A stretch of 32,687 nucleotides of DNA from Segetibacter sp. (GCA_028288485.1 JAQBNO010000123.1:1-32687); one strand, 5' to 3'. Positions 24,463 to 32,687 are shown, numbered from the stretch's first letter. The notes: generated from the sequence alone by a model not told the origin. Numbers and translations are program-made.

Positions 24463-25908
24463 ATGCCAGAAGAAAAAATCCCTACCAGCAGAAGAGCTTT
24501 TTTAAAGAATACCGTAAAGGCAACTGCGGGTACAATAGCTCTTGCTAATTTTCCTACTATTGTTCCCGCATCGGTATTTGGGAAAAATGCGCCCAGCAAT
24601 AAAATCAATATTGGCCAGATAGGCATCGGCCGAATTGCCCGCACCCACGATCTTCCTGAAACATTTAAATATGATACTGCCCGTATTATGGCTGTCGCCG
24701 ACGCCGACCGCAACCGGCTACAAAGCGGTAAACAAATGATCGAAGGCTGGTATGCAAAGAAAACCGGGCAGAGTAATTATATGGATGTAAAGATCTACGA
24801 CAATTACCATGCGCTGCTTGCCAATAAAGATATTGACGCGGTAATCATCAGCACTCCTGATCATTGGCATGCCCAACCTGCGATAGAGGCTGCACTTGCC
24901 GGTAAAAGTATTTACCTTCAGAAACCGACTTCGTTAACCATAGAAGAAGGCCGGCAAATGAGTGACATCGTACGAAAATCGGGTGTGGTTTTCCAACTCG
25001 GCAGCCAGCAACGTTCGATGAACCCATGGCCACAGTTTAAAAAAGCATGTGAACTGGTGAGAAACGGACGCATCGGTAAACTTCATACGGTGCGTGTGGG
25101 GCTTCCAAGCGATCCTTCAGGTGGAGATACCAAAGAAATGCCCATTCCTGAAAACCTGAATTACGACATGTGGCTCGGCTCTACTCCTTACGAATATTAT
25201 ACTGTTGACCGTGTTCATTCACAAACTGATCCAAATTCGCGTGGGGGCTGGTTACGTTGCGAACAATTTGGAGCAGGAATGATAACCGGCTGGGGCGTGC
25301 ATCATATTGATATCGCTCATTGGGGAATGAATACTGAACTTACCGGCCCAATTGAAATTGAGGCAACCGCTCAATTTCCTAAAAAAGGATTATGGAACGT
25401 ACATGGCGATTATGAAGCAAAGTTGCGATATGCGAACGGCGTCGATATGTACCTCAGCAGTAAAAATCCGAACGGCGTACGATTTGAAGGCACCGACGGA
25501 TGGATCTTCGTTACAAGAGGTAATGTAAGCGTAACTGCTTCCGATCCAACTTCGGGTGCTTCTGAAAAGGCTTTTGATGCCAGCAATCCTAAAATTTTAA
25601 CTTCAGTAATCGCCCCGGGCGAAGTTCATTTGTACGAAAGTATGGAGCAGCATGGTAATTGGTTGAGTTGTATTATAAGTAAAAAGCCTACCATTAGTCC
25701 TGCTGAAGTCGCTCATCGTTCGTGCAGCGCGTGCCTGCTGGCTCATGCCGCAATGAAAACCCCTGGAAAGTTATATTGGGATCCCAAAAAAGAAAGTTTT
25801 AAAAATAATATTGAAGCCAATAAATTGTTGTCGAGGCCACAGCGGTATCCTTACGGTACCAACTATGTTAACTACAAAGGTTTCTCAAAAGCAGTTGCCG
25901 TAAAGTAA
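24463..25908 (+). CDS. Tat-exported Gfo/Idh/MocA-family oxidoreductase
   Basis: The 481-residue protein starts with a twin-arginine-type signal (Arg10-Arg11 in TSRRAFLKN, hydrophobic to about 30), so it is likely exported folded with NAD(P) already bound. The Rossmann motif GQIGIGRIAR is at 51-60, the family lysine is Lys154 in IYLQKPTSLTIEEG (Gln in place of the usual Glu), and a conserved GWGVHHIDIAHWG block is at 276-288 with candidate catalytic His residues. Length is typical of the Tat-carrying members common in Bacteroidota, which act on sugars, often at C3. It is the first of four same-strand genes; the ThuA-like gene follows by 129 bp. Substrate unknown. The family is secure; sugar 3-oxidation or reduction is inferred from context. 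Confidence 0.9.
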   Translation: MPEEKIPTSRRAFLKNTVKATAGTIALANFPTIVPASVFGKNAPSNKINIGQIGIGRIARTHDLPETFKYDTARIMAVADADRNRLQSGKQMIEGWYAKKTGQSNYMDVKIYDNYHALLANKDIDAVIISTPDHWHAQPAIEAALAGKSIYLQKPTSLTIEEGRQMSDIVRKSGVVFQLGSQQRSMNPWPQFKKACELVRNGRIGKLHTVRVGLPSDPSGGDTKEMPIPENLNYDMWLGSTPYEYYTVDRVHSQTDPNSRGGWLRCEQFGAGMITGWGVHHIDIAHWGMNTELTGPIEIEATAQFPKKGLWNVHGDYEAKLRYANGVDMYLSSKNPNGVRFEGTDGWIFVTRGNVSVTASDPTSGASEKAFDASNPKILTSVIAPGEVHLYESMEQHGNWLSCIISKKPTISPAEVAHRSCSACLLAHAAMKTPGKLYWDPKKESFKNNIEANKLLSRPQRYPYGTNYVNYKGFSKAVAVK

Positions 25909-26037
25909 CAATCTTTAAATAAAACGACGACCGGTAATGGACGACAGAATAACCGCCTGTTCGTTCACGGTTCTTCTTTTTAACCGCATCTTCTCAACCG
26001 CTTATTATAATTACTTTAACCAATCCGCAAGTTTCTT

Positions 26038-26880
26038 ATGAGGCTATTCCACAATATTGTTCTTCTTTGTTTATTGATATCTACATCAGTAAGTGCAACT
26101 GCACAGGATAACGTGAACTGGAAAAAAGTGCGTGTGCTTGTATATACCAAAAATGGCAAAGGATATATTCACGACAACATACCAAGTGCTGTAATGAGTA
26201 TCCAAAAGTTAGGTCAGGAAAATGGCTTCAAGGTTGATACATCAAGCAGTGCTTCTGTAATGACTGAAGGCAACCTGAAACAATATAGATTGGTCATTTT
26301 TCCCAGCACGAATAATGATGTGTTTGATACAGACATTCAGCGATTGGCCTTTAGGCGGTATATAGAAGCTGGTGGCGGCTTTGTTGGAATTCATTCTGTA
26401 ACCGGAACCGAAAGAAACTGGAAATGGTTTAAGATGATGCTGGGGGGCACTTTTTCCTGGCATGCTACTTTCCAGAAGTTCACGGTTAAGGTTATTAACT
26501 CTAAGCATCCTTCTATGCAGGGCTTGCCCGAAGTTTGGGAGAAGCAGGATGAATGTTATTTTGCAAAGGAATTGTATCCTGGTCCGAAAGCTTTGTTAGC
26601 TCACGACATTACATCCTTAAATACCACGGATACTACGCAACAAAAACTCATCAAACAAAATGCAGGTGGTTATGCTGAATTATACCCGGCCGCGTGGGAA
26701 TATAATTACGATGGTGGATACACCTGGTGTACCGCTCTTGGTCACGATAAAAAAGATTATGCTGACCCCGTTTATGTAAAACACATTTTACAAGGTATTC
26801 GCTTTGTCGCAAGCCAGGTTAAGACCATCGATTTCAATAAAGCTTATGCTACTTCAAGAGATACCCCAGTGCGTTTTTAA
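26038..26880 (+). CDS. Secreted ThuA-domain protein
   Basis: The 280-residue product has a signal peptide (about 1-23, ending in ATAQ) and a single ThuA domain with an amidotransferase-like fold (about 31-275). It shows VRVLVYTKNGKGYIHD near 32-47, a GGGFVGIHSVTG segment near 112-123, LGGTFSWHATF near 138-148, and WCTALGHD near 230. ThuA proteins in rhizobia belong to trehalose/maltitol use together with the Gfo/Idh-type ThuB, where 3-keto sugars are made. Here it directly follows a Gfo/Idh gene in the same direction, matching that pairing, but both are exported rather than cytoplasmic. Exact reaction unknown. Confidence 0.9.
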   Translation: MRLFHNIVLLCLLISTSVSATAQDNVNWKKVRVLVYTKNGKGYIHDNIPSAVMSIQKLGQENGFKVDTSSSASVMTEGNLKQYRLVIFPSTNNDVFDTDIQRLAFRRYIEAGGGFVGIHSVTGTERNWKWFKMMLGGTFSWHATFQKFTVKVINSKHPSMQGLPEVWEKQDECYFAKELYPGPKALLAHDITSLNTTDTTQQKLIKQNAGGYAELYPAAWEYNYDGGYTWCTALGHDKKDYADPVYVKHILQGIRFVASQVKTIDFNKAYATSRDTPVRF

Positions 26881-27067
26881 AACAACAAGTTGCTTTGCCA
26901 AAGACGGTTTTGTCCCTGTAGTTACATAGCCGACGTTGCACGAAACGTTACTCCCAGACATAACATTTATTTATTTCTGAAAGTTTTTAATAAAAAAAAA
27001 TTACGGTTCGACTTATAATTATACATTTAAAGTTTCTTCTTATTTCTAATTGCTTACCAATTAATTT

Positions 27068-28807
27068 ATGGGCGACATTCAAATCAAAAAATCATCAAAA
27101 ACTTACGATGCAGTAATTGTCGGCTCTGGTGCAGGCGGCGGTATGTCTGCATTTGTTCTGGCCAATGCCGGTGCAAAAGTTCTAATACTAGAAGCCGGGC
27201 CTTTCTTTGATCCAATCAAGCATTCGCAACAATTAAAATTCTCTTATGAATCTCCGCGCAGAGGTGCAGGTTCTAAATTAAGGGCCTTCGGCGACTTTGA
27301 TGCAGCTTATGGTGGATGGGAACTGGAAGGTGAACCTTATACCAGGAAAGAAGATACCAAGTTTGATTGGTTCCGGGCGAGAATGCTTGGAGGCCGTACA
27401 AATCATTGGGGAAGAATATCATTACGGTTTGGTCCAAAAGACTTTCAGCCCGACGATGGCTACAGCGAAAGATGGCCTGTTACCTACGACGAAATTAAGC
27501 CATACTACGACAAAGTTGACACTCTTATTGGGGTTTACGGAACCAAAGAAGGTTTGGAAAACGATCCTGATGGTATCTTTCTCCCGCCGCCTAAATTACG
27601 CCTCGGTGAAATGTTTATAAAAAAAGGCGCCGAAAAGGCAGGTGTAAAAGTTATACCGGGAAGGGGTTCTGTTTTAACTAAGGCCTTGCCTAATAACAAA
27701 GACCGTGGTGCTTGTTTTTTCTGCGGACAGTGCAACAGGAGTTGTAAAGTATACGCCGACTTTTCTGCATCATCATGCCTCGTTATTCCTGCTTTAAAAT
27801 CGGGTAACCTTGAAGTTATTTCCAATGCAATGGTACGGGAGGTACTTACCGACGATAAGGGCCTTGCAGTCGGTGTTTCTTACGTGAACAAAGACGACAT
27901 GCAGGAATACCAGGTAAATGCAAAAACAGTAATCCTTGGAGCAAGTTCCTGCGAGTCGGCAAGGATCATGCTTAACTCAAAATCGAAAACGCATCCAAAC
28001 GGCCTGGCCAATAGTAGCGGGCTGGTAGGCAAATATTTACAGGATTCTACAGGCGCTTCTTTATCAGGCATGCTTCCGCAGCTGATGGATCGCAAGCGAT
28101 ATAATGAAGACGGCGCAGGCAGTATTCATTTATTAGGCCCATGGGTACTTGATAATAAAAAACTCGACTTTCCCCGGGGATACCATATAGAATTTGGTGG
28201 AGGAATGGGAATGCCGGGATACGGTTTTGGTGGAGATGTGCCAAGAGTTAACGGCCTCGTACCCGGTCCTGATGGAAAAATGAAAGAGGCGGGCGGTTTT
28301 GGTGCTTCGCTAAAAAATGATTATCGCCGTTTTTACGGTACAAACGTTGGGATGTCGGGCCGCGGAGTGGGACTGGCCAGGATTGACAATTATTGCGAGA
28401 TTGATCCGAATGTAGTAGACAGATTTGGTATCCCGGTATTGCGCTTCCATTACAAATGGAACAATGACGAGATAAACCAGGCAAAACACATGCAGGAAAC
28501 ATTCCAATCGATCATGCACGCTATGGGTGCTATAATTACCTCAGGCGAACGTAATGCCTCCAATGACTGGGGTTTGGAAGCACCTGGAAAAATAATTCAT
28601 GAAGTAGGAACCGCACGAATGGGCGACGATCCGAAAAAGTCGGTATTGAACAAATTCTGTCAGGCGCATGACTGTAAAAATTTATTCGTGGTAGATGGCT
28701 CATCGCAGGTACAACAATCCGATAAAAACGCAACGTGGACGATCCTTGCCTTTTCTATGAGAACGGCAGAGTATATTCTCGAGCAGAGAAAAAAGCAAAA
28801 CGTCTAA
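27068..28807 (+). CDS. GMC-family FAD oxidoreductase with Fe-S-type cysteine motif
   Basis: The 579-residue flavoprotein is of the type forming the catalytic subunit of sugar dehydrogenases (FAD-glucose dehydrogenase, glucoside 3-dehydrogenase). The FAD-binding motif GSGAGGG is at 19-25 with ILEAGP at 40-45. The C-terminal GMC domain has His511 in HEVGTARMG and Asn554 in KNATWT, the likely catalytic pair. Between them lies Cys216-x2-Cys219-x2-Cys222-x3-Cys226, a pattern like [4Fe-4S]/[3Fe-4S] sites; FAD-glucose dehydrogenase catalytic subunits of Burkholderia cepacia type are known to carry a 3Fe-4S cluster there. It has no signal peptide; export probably relies on the Tat signal of the next gene's product (171 bp downstream). 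Substrate inferred to be a sugar or glycoside. Confidence 0.92.
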   Translation: MGDIQIKKSSKTYDAVIVGSGAGGGMSAFVLANAGAKVLILEAGPFFDPIKHSQQLKFSYESPRRGAGSKLRAFGDFDAAYGGWELEGEPYTRKEDTKFDWFRARMLGGRTNHWGRISLRFGPKDFQPDDGYSERWPVTYDEIKPYYDKVDTLIGVYGTKEGLENDPDGIFLPPPKLRLGEMFIKKGAEKAGVKVIPGRGSVLTKALPNNKDRGACFFCGQCNRSCKVYADFSASSCLVIPALKSGNLEVISNAMVREVLTDDKGLAVGVSYVNKDDMQEYQVNAKTVILGASSCESARIMLNSKSKTHPNGLANSSGLVGKYLQDSTGASLSGMLPQLMDRKRYNEDGAGSIHLLGPWVLDNKKLDFPRGYHIEFGGGMGMPGYGFGGDVPRVNGLVPGPDGKMKEAGGFGASLKNDYRRFYGTNVGMSGRGVGLARIDNYCEIDPNVVDRFGIPVLRFHYKWNNDEINQAKHMQETFQSIMHAMGAIITSGERNASNDWGLEAPGKIIHEVGTARMGDDPKKSVLNKFCQAHDCKNLFVVDGSSQVQQSDKNATWTILAFSMRTAEYILEQRKKQNV

Positions 28808-28978
28808 TTCCGCCTGCACGCAACTCGGGTTGTTCGAATCGATCCCTTTGGTAATGTCAGTTACTTGTACTGTATCTTTTCATGCAGCCACTTGTGAAAA
28901 CAAGAACCTAAGGTTTCAACAAACAAACGATTTGTATTCAAGCAGGTTTAATAAACATCACTAATTAAAATATTATTT

Positions 28979-29626
28979 ATGAATAGGCGTGACTCATTAA
29001 AAGCGCTCACTATAGGCACCCTTTCTGCAGAGGTTTTATTAAAAGCATGTAAACCAAAAGACGAAAATGCCGCAGTCGTAAAAAAGGATGGCGAAGCTGA
29101 CCGGCCGCAGAATGAACTCGACAGGAACAAGGCATTAGAGGAAGAAAAATTTTTCACCGACCATGAAATGGCAACCATAACAGTGTTAGCGGACATTATC
29201 ATTCCAAAAGATGAAAAATCGGGCAGCGCATCAGATGCCAAAGTTCCTGAATTTATAGAGTTTATTGTAAAGGATATCCCCGATCACCAGTTGCCTATGA
29301 GGGGCGGTTTGCGGTGGTTAGATGTGCAAATGCTGAACCGTCATGAAAAGCCTTTCACAGATTGCACTGCCGAACAACAAATTGAAATTGTTAACGAAAT
29401 AGCCTACCCGGGTAAAGCAAAACCTGAAGTGCAGCAGGGAGTTGCGTTTTTTAACAGGATGAGAAGTCTTACAGCCACAGGCTTTTTTACCAGTAAAATG
29501 GGCATGGACGACATTGGCTATGTTGGAAACAAGCCAAATCAATGGAACGGTGTTCCTGACGATGTATTAAAGCAATACGGACTTTCCTACTCTGAAAGAG
29601 AACTGGCTGAAAGTGTTAGCTTTTAA
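28979..29626 (+). CDS. Gluconate 2-dehydrogenase subunit 3-like protein (small partner of the GMC enzyme)
   Basis: The 215-residue product has a twin-arginine-like start (MNRRDSLKALTIGTLSAEVL, Arg3-Arg4) and the subunit-3 domain (about 60-205), recognised by ITVLADIIIPKDE near 76-88, the GGLRWLDVQMLNRH segment near 109-122 and the FFNRMRSLTATGFFTSKMGM block near 156-175. Such small subunits chaperone and carry GMC catalytic subunits across the membrane by the Tat pathway and are needed for their activity. It directly follows the GMC gene, in keeping with a two-subunit enzyme. No cytochrome subunit is encoded in the window, so the electron acceptor is unknown. A hairpin lies about 60 bp past the stop. 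Confidence 0.9.
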   Translation: MNRRDSLKALTIGTLSAEVLLKACKPKDENAAVVKKDGEADRPQNELDRNKALEEEKFFTDHEMATITVLADIIIPKDEKSGSASDAKVPEFIEFIVKDIPDHQLPMRGGLRWLDVQMLNRHEKPFTDCTAEQQIEIVNEIAYPGKAKPEVQQGVAFFNRMRSLTATGFFTSKMGMDDIGYVGNKPNQWNGVPDDVLKQYGLSYSERELAESVSF

Positions 29627-29688
29627 GAACGTCGTCTTTAACCCTTGCACAACCGGGCAGGATCAGTTAATTACTTCTACGAAAATAT

Positions 29689-29720
29689 ATGGCCACACAG
29701 GACTATTTCTTTGTGGCCAT
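29689..29720 (+). terminator. Hairpin after the dehydrogenase cluster
   Basis: ATGGCCACA (29689-29697) and TGTGGCCAT (29712-29720) form a perfect nine-pair stem with a 14 nt loop, followed by TTCAATT and, a little later, CTTTTT. It lies 63 bp past the stop of the subunit-3 gene and is a likely transcript end, although the T-run is weak. Confidence 0.6.
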
Positions 29721-29876
29721 TTCAATTACTCAACTTTTTCCTGGCACTTCTTTTATTATTACCGTTCGCCTGAAGCGGTAGGTAACTAGCACCAGCTAAA
29801 CTCGTATAGCTTCGAAAAAGTCTCTTCCAATAAGTCGCTTCGAAACACACCTATTCGTTAACCTGCCTGTACAATT

Positions 29877-30242
29877 CTACGGTTTTTTTGATTTCCCGGT
29901 GCTACCACTTGTTGTTGTTTTACTTCCACTTGCTGCTTCCGTACCGTGACCTGCAGCCCCGCTTATACCAGTTCCGCTTCCGGTTGAACCCGTTTCCGTA
30001 CCACTTCCATATCCGGCGCCGGCGCCCGTTGTTCCTGGAGTGCCACCTTTGTCGGTTCCGGCAGGCGTCGTATCTGATCTTACAGATCCTGCGCCAGCGC
30101 CGCCAGGAATAGAATCACTGCTTGCATCGCCATGGCTGAAATTGGTAATACTATCATTATTGGTGGCGCTTTCCTGTTCGGCAGCACCGCCGCACGATAC
30201 CAAAGCAATGAGCAACGTGCAAGCAAAAATTACTTTTTTCAT
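29877..30242 (-). CDS. Small Gly/Ser/Thr-rich lipoprotein
   Basis: The best start is the ATG at 30242, giving 121 residues; the frame extends 19 codons upstream, but only MKKVIFACTLLIALVSC makes a sensible lipoprotein signal, with acylated Cys at 17. The mature part is low-complexity and rich in Gly, Thr, Ser and Ala (GSGTETGSTGSGTGISG and similar), ending in basic TGKSKKP. This resembles disordered surface lipoproteins common in this phylum. There is no enzyme motif. It lies alone between the dehydrogenase cluster and the large adhesin-like gene, transcribed on the minus strand. No function is proposed; it may be a linker-like or surface-spacer protein. Confidence 0.75.
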   Translation of the reverse strand: MKKVIFACTLLIALVSCGGAAEQESATNNDSITNFSHGDASSDSIPGGAGAGSVRSDTTPAGTDKGGTPGTTGAGAGYGSGTETGSTGSGTGISGAAGHGTEAASGSKTTTSGSTGKSKKP

Positions 30243-30648
30243 ATTTCGTCTTTTAGATATTTTAAGCATTTGGCTATAATTACTAAAAATGTTTGCCAAA
30301 CTCCTGCCAGCTATTTATACTAAAAAAACTTCAGAAAAGTGAGGAAAAGATCGATGGCACAAGTAATGCGAAGGCCGGTATTGCCGATGCCTGCAGGGCA
30401 TGTCGGCCGACGTTCTTATTTTATGAGTTTAGCAATAGTTTTTATGCATTGTTTTTCTTCCCGATTCCTTTTTTCATCATATTTGTTTTATTTGCTCAAA
30501 CGGAAAGCAACAGTACAAGGGAGTGACACAACGATGATTCCTGGAATTCCTGTTGTTGATCCAAAAGAAAAATTGGCAAGCACAACAAATGTAAAATGCA
30601 GGTATTCGCCGAAGAATATCTGCATTTTATTGGATAACTTTTTAACAG
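30243..30648. other. Gap between the small lipoprotein and the adhesin-like gene
   Basis: About 406 bp. It holds the upstream region of the lipoprotein gene, a hairpin at 30383-30407 (GCCGA-TGCC paired with GGCA-TG-TCGGC) and the strong palindrome at 30593-30628. A plus-strand frame through 30339-30731 crosses the palindrome and the end of the adhesin gene and is taken to be a shadow. Confidence 0.5.
30593..30628 (-). terminator. Strong terminator of the adhesin-like gene
   Basis: The arms AAAATGCAGGTATTC and GAATATCTGCATTTT pair over 15 positions (one G-T wobble) around a 6 nt loop, with A and T runs at the stem base that would work in both directions. It lies 21 bp past the stop codon of the minus-strand gene at 30649. 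It is the clearest hairpin in the window. Confidence 0.85.
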
Positions 30649-32687
30649 CTATTTCGCCACAATCATTTTTTTACTTTGAATTTTTTGTCCATCGGCAACG
30701 ATGGTATAGGTATAAGAACCAGCGCTTATAAACGAGGCATCGATGTTTACCGATGCATTAGTAGCGACCGGAAGCGATATTTCTTTTATAGTTTTACCGG
30801 CAGGGTCAGTTATAAGCAATAACGCTTTTTTATATCGGCCGGGAACGCTATAACTGACACGGGTAGTTGTAGCAAATGGATTAGGATTGTTCTGATCAAG
30901 CGAAATGTTGGTTAACGAAGCAGAAGTAGAAGCTTTTGCATTTAAAACCTTTGCTACCATTTCCGAAAGTTCTGCTACTTGATTCGCCAAATTTTCATTG
31001 CTGTTTTTTAATGTTGCTAAATCATCTTTCAATAGTGAATTTTCGCTGCTCAACTCCTGTACGGCTTTTACTAAGGGGACCACAAAGTCGCCATATCTTA
31101 AACCATAAAAATCTTTACTGTTTTTTGGTACATCTACCCCACTGAAGTCATAGTTTAGTTTTTTTGCTGTTTCCTGTACTTCCTGGGCAATAAATCCTGT
31201 GTACTTTATTGTTGATTTGTCCTGCTTTGCCTTTAACTCTTCTGCTGTTGCTTCCCGCCTTTTTCCTAACACGTCCGAGCCGTTTTCAACTCCGGCAGTT
31301 GTTGGTCTTAGGATTTTGTCTATTCCGTCTGGGTCGAGGTTGTAGGTAACGGCACGCAGTTTGTTAATGAAGTCGAGCCCCGGGACGTTTTCTTTGATAT
31401 TCTTCTTGAAACGGCCGTCAGAAAAAGCAGTCCAGTTGACCTGGCCACCAATGGAGGTAACAGAAGTATTACCCACTCTTACCGAATTAGATGCAGTAAC
31501 TGCAGCATTATATCCAATAGCAGTTGCGTTCGACACATTAACACCCGAAGGGCCATCGGCATAAGAACCTAAATAGGTATTATAATTTCCCGTAGGCAGG
31601 TTTGCACCGGCAAAATAACCTATTGCTGAGTTGGAGTTTCCTGCAGTCAAATTATTTAGCGCGGCTACCCCCATCGCGGAATTGCTTATGCCGGTAGTAT
31701 TGGAACCTAAAGCGAGAACGCCATTTGCGGTGTTGTAACTGCCGGTGGTGTTGGCTACCAGAGCCTCGAAGCCTGTTCCTGTATTGCTATAGGCATTATT
31801 GGTATTAGAGAGAGCTGTATATCCGTTTGCAGTATTCCAGTTTCCGTTAACATTGGTCGACAAAGCGCTGGCACCGGTGGCAGTATTATAGCTACCCGTA
31901 ACTGCCGGGTTACCGGCTAAAGTACCAAAAAAGCTGTTATTTCCCCTTGTGCTTATAAACCTGTTTCCCTGCAGGTTAATTTCCCCTGAAAAATAAATGT
32001 TCTTCCAGTTAAAGGAAGATGAACCTACATCATACAAACCAGAACTACCGGGAAGCAGGTCGGTATTAATTGCTGTTGCAGAAAGATTAGATAACGAAAT
32101 ATTTGCCTTGTCATAGATATATGGAGTCATTTGCTGCCATACGTCGTTAAAATAATAGAATCCTGAAACCCCGTCTGTTTGATAGATCAAAAGGCCAACG
32201 GCGGGGGATACAATCGAATCTCTTTGTGCCATTGTCATTCTCGAAAGCAAAACACCCTTGGTGGTAGAATTGATATCGAGAATAGAAGAAGCATTTGGAG
32301 TTACTGAACCCATACTTAAAGCCCCGGTCGATTGCTGCAAAAACAGTTGGGTGTTATTAAAGGTGAAGTTACCTGTGCTTCCTATCTTTAGACGTTCCTG
32401 CCGGTTACTGCTATTGGTTCCGGTTGAAAATGAAACTCTTCCCGGAACATTACCGGCTGCCCCCGCAGCGTCAGCGAAATAGTCAACAGCGGCAGTATTT
32501 TGAAAATTAGTACCGTCGTAGCCGGAAGCCAGCACCGAGCCAAGGTAGTCATTAGCTGCCACAACAGACGGTGCTGCCAATGTACCCCGTGACCGCCGGG
32601 TTATCATTACCGGCCTTGCATTAAAGGCATTAGATGCCATAGACAATATAAAGTCGGAGTTGCCCGAAGTGGTTTCGCCAAAACCAA
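30649..32687 (-). CDS. Adhesin-like protein with YadA-like head repeats, S74 autoprocessing domain and T9SS sorting domain (5' end outside window)
   Basis: The frame is open to the window edge, so the true start is missing; the visible part is about 679 residues. Numbering from the TTG at 32646, residues about 250-395 hold repeats like NTATGASAL and NTANGVLAL, as in trimeric autotransporter heads. Residues about 405-545 are a peptidase S74/chaperone-of-endosialidase domain with the cleavage-type motif SDGRFKKNI (Ser409) and YTGFIAQEVQ. A coiled coil covers about 528-568 (LSSENSLLKDDLATLKNSN). The last 80 residues match a type IX secretion C-terminal domain, with DQNNPNPF near 584-591 and an ending in SKKMIVAK. 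The protein should be secreted by T9SS to the surface as a trimer. No phage genes are near, so it is not a prophage tail fibre. The role in adhesion is inferred. Confidence 0.85.
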   Translation of the reverse strand, partial: GFGETTSGNSDFILSMASNAFNARPVMITRRSRGTLAAPSVVAANDYLGSVLASGYDGTNFQNTAAVDYFADAAGAAGNVPGRVSFSTGTNSSNRQERLKIGSTGNFTFNNTQLFLQQSTGALSMGSVTPNASSILDINSTTKGVLLSRMTMAQRDSIVSPAVGLLIYQTDGVSGFYYFNDVWQQMTPYIYDKANISLSNLSATAINTDLLPGSSGLYDVGSSSFNWKNIYFSGEINLQGNRFISTRGNNSFFGTLAGNPAVTGSYNTATGASALSTNVNGNWNTANGYTALSNTNNAYSNTGTGFEALVANTTGSYNTANGVLALGSNTTGISNSAMGVAALNNLTAGNSNSAIGYFAGANLPTGNYNTYLGSYADGPSGVNVSNATAIGYNAAVTASNSVRVGNTSVTSIGGQVNWTAFSDGRFKKNIKENVPGLDFINKLRAVTYNLDPDGIDKILRPTTAGVENGSDVLGKRREATAEELKAKQDKSTIKYTGFIAQEVQETAKKLNYDFSGVDVPKNSKDFYGLRYGDFVVPLVKAVQELSSENSLLKDDLATLKNSNENLANQVAELSEMVAKVLNAKASTSASLTNISLDQNNPNPFATTTRVSYSVPGRYKKALLLITDPAGKTIKEISLPVATNASVNIDASFISAGSYTYTIVADGQKIQSKKMIVAK

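Noticed and set aside
30339-30731. A 130-residue plus-strand frame between the lipoprotein and the adhesin-like gene.
   Set aside because: It crosses the strong terminator palindrome and the antisense end of the adhesin-like gene.
30649-32687. Possible prophage tail fibre.
   Set aside because: The T9SS sorting domain and the absence of any phage gene nearby point to a chromosomal surface protein.
1-32687. CRISPR arrays, tRNA genes, rRNA and insertion sequences.
   Set aside because: No regular spacer-repeat pattern, no tRNA-like cloverleaf, no rRNA sequence and no transposase frame were seen. The short repeats are scattered, not clustered.

Overview
The window looks like chromosomal DNA of a member of the Bacteroidota, probably a soil or water Chitinophagaceae-like organism. 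The reasons are a SusC/SusD pair, an ECF sigma/FecR pair whose FecR ends in the DUF4974 domain typical of this phylum, a type IX secretion C-terminal domain, lipoprotein signals of Bacteroidota type, no clear Shine-Dalgarno sites, and a moderately AT-rich composition. The genus is a guess. I found no tRNA, rRNA, CRISPR array, transposase or phage module.

Left region (129-20689, all on the minus strand). Read in the direction of transcription the order is: ECF sigma factor, FecR anti-sigma, a 955 bp gap, SusC, SusD, a Tat-exported glycosidase-like protein, an LctP-family 2-hydroxyacid permease, a TIM-barrel sugar isomerase/epimerase-like protein, a D-2-hydroxyacid dehydrogenase, a large GH67/GH115-like protein, a TolB/PD40-type propeller, and a lipoprotein paralogue of the Tat-exported glycosidase-like protein. 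It reads as a polysaccharide-utilisation-type locus, but the usual well-known glycosidases are missing and a carboxylate permease sits in the middle. My inference is that a glycan or glycoconjugate is bound and imported by SusCD and attacked by poorly characterised glycosidases, and that a hydroxyacid or uronate-like product is moved and oxidised or reduced inside the cell.

Middle region (20995-23847). A two-gene operon makes selenophosphate (selD) and uses it for tRNA 2-selenouridine (mnmH/selU). No selA or selB lies nearby. The MnmH protein carries two low-complexity insertions that look like expressed DNA repeats. Two small plus-strand genes of unknown function follow, then a terminator-like hairpin.

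Right region (24463-29626, plus strand). Four co-directional genes encode a Tat-exported Gfo/Idh/MocA oxidoreductase, a secreted ThuA-domain protein, a GMC flavoprotein with a four-cysteine Fe-S-like motif, and its Tat-bearing gluconate-2-dehydrogenase subunit-3-like partner. This resembles periplasmic 3-keto-sugar oxidation systems. At the far right are a small Gly/Ser/Thr-rich lipoprotein and a large adhesin-like protein (YadA-like head repeats, S74 autoprocessing domain, T9SS sorting domain) that is cut by the window edge. A strong hairpin ends that gene.

A short dispersed repeat (core close to AACGATGATGCTATG) occurs at least six times, with a seventh degenerate copy, in most of the longer intergenic gaps of the left region and once upstream of the right cluster.
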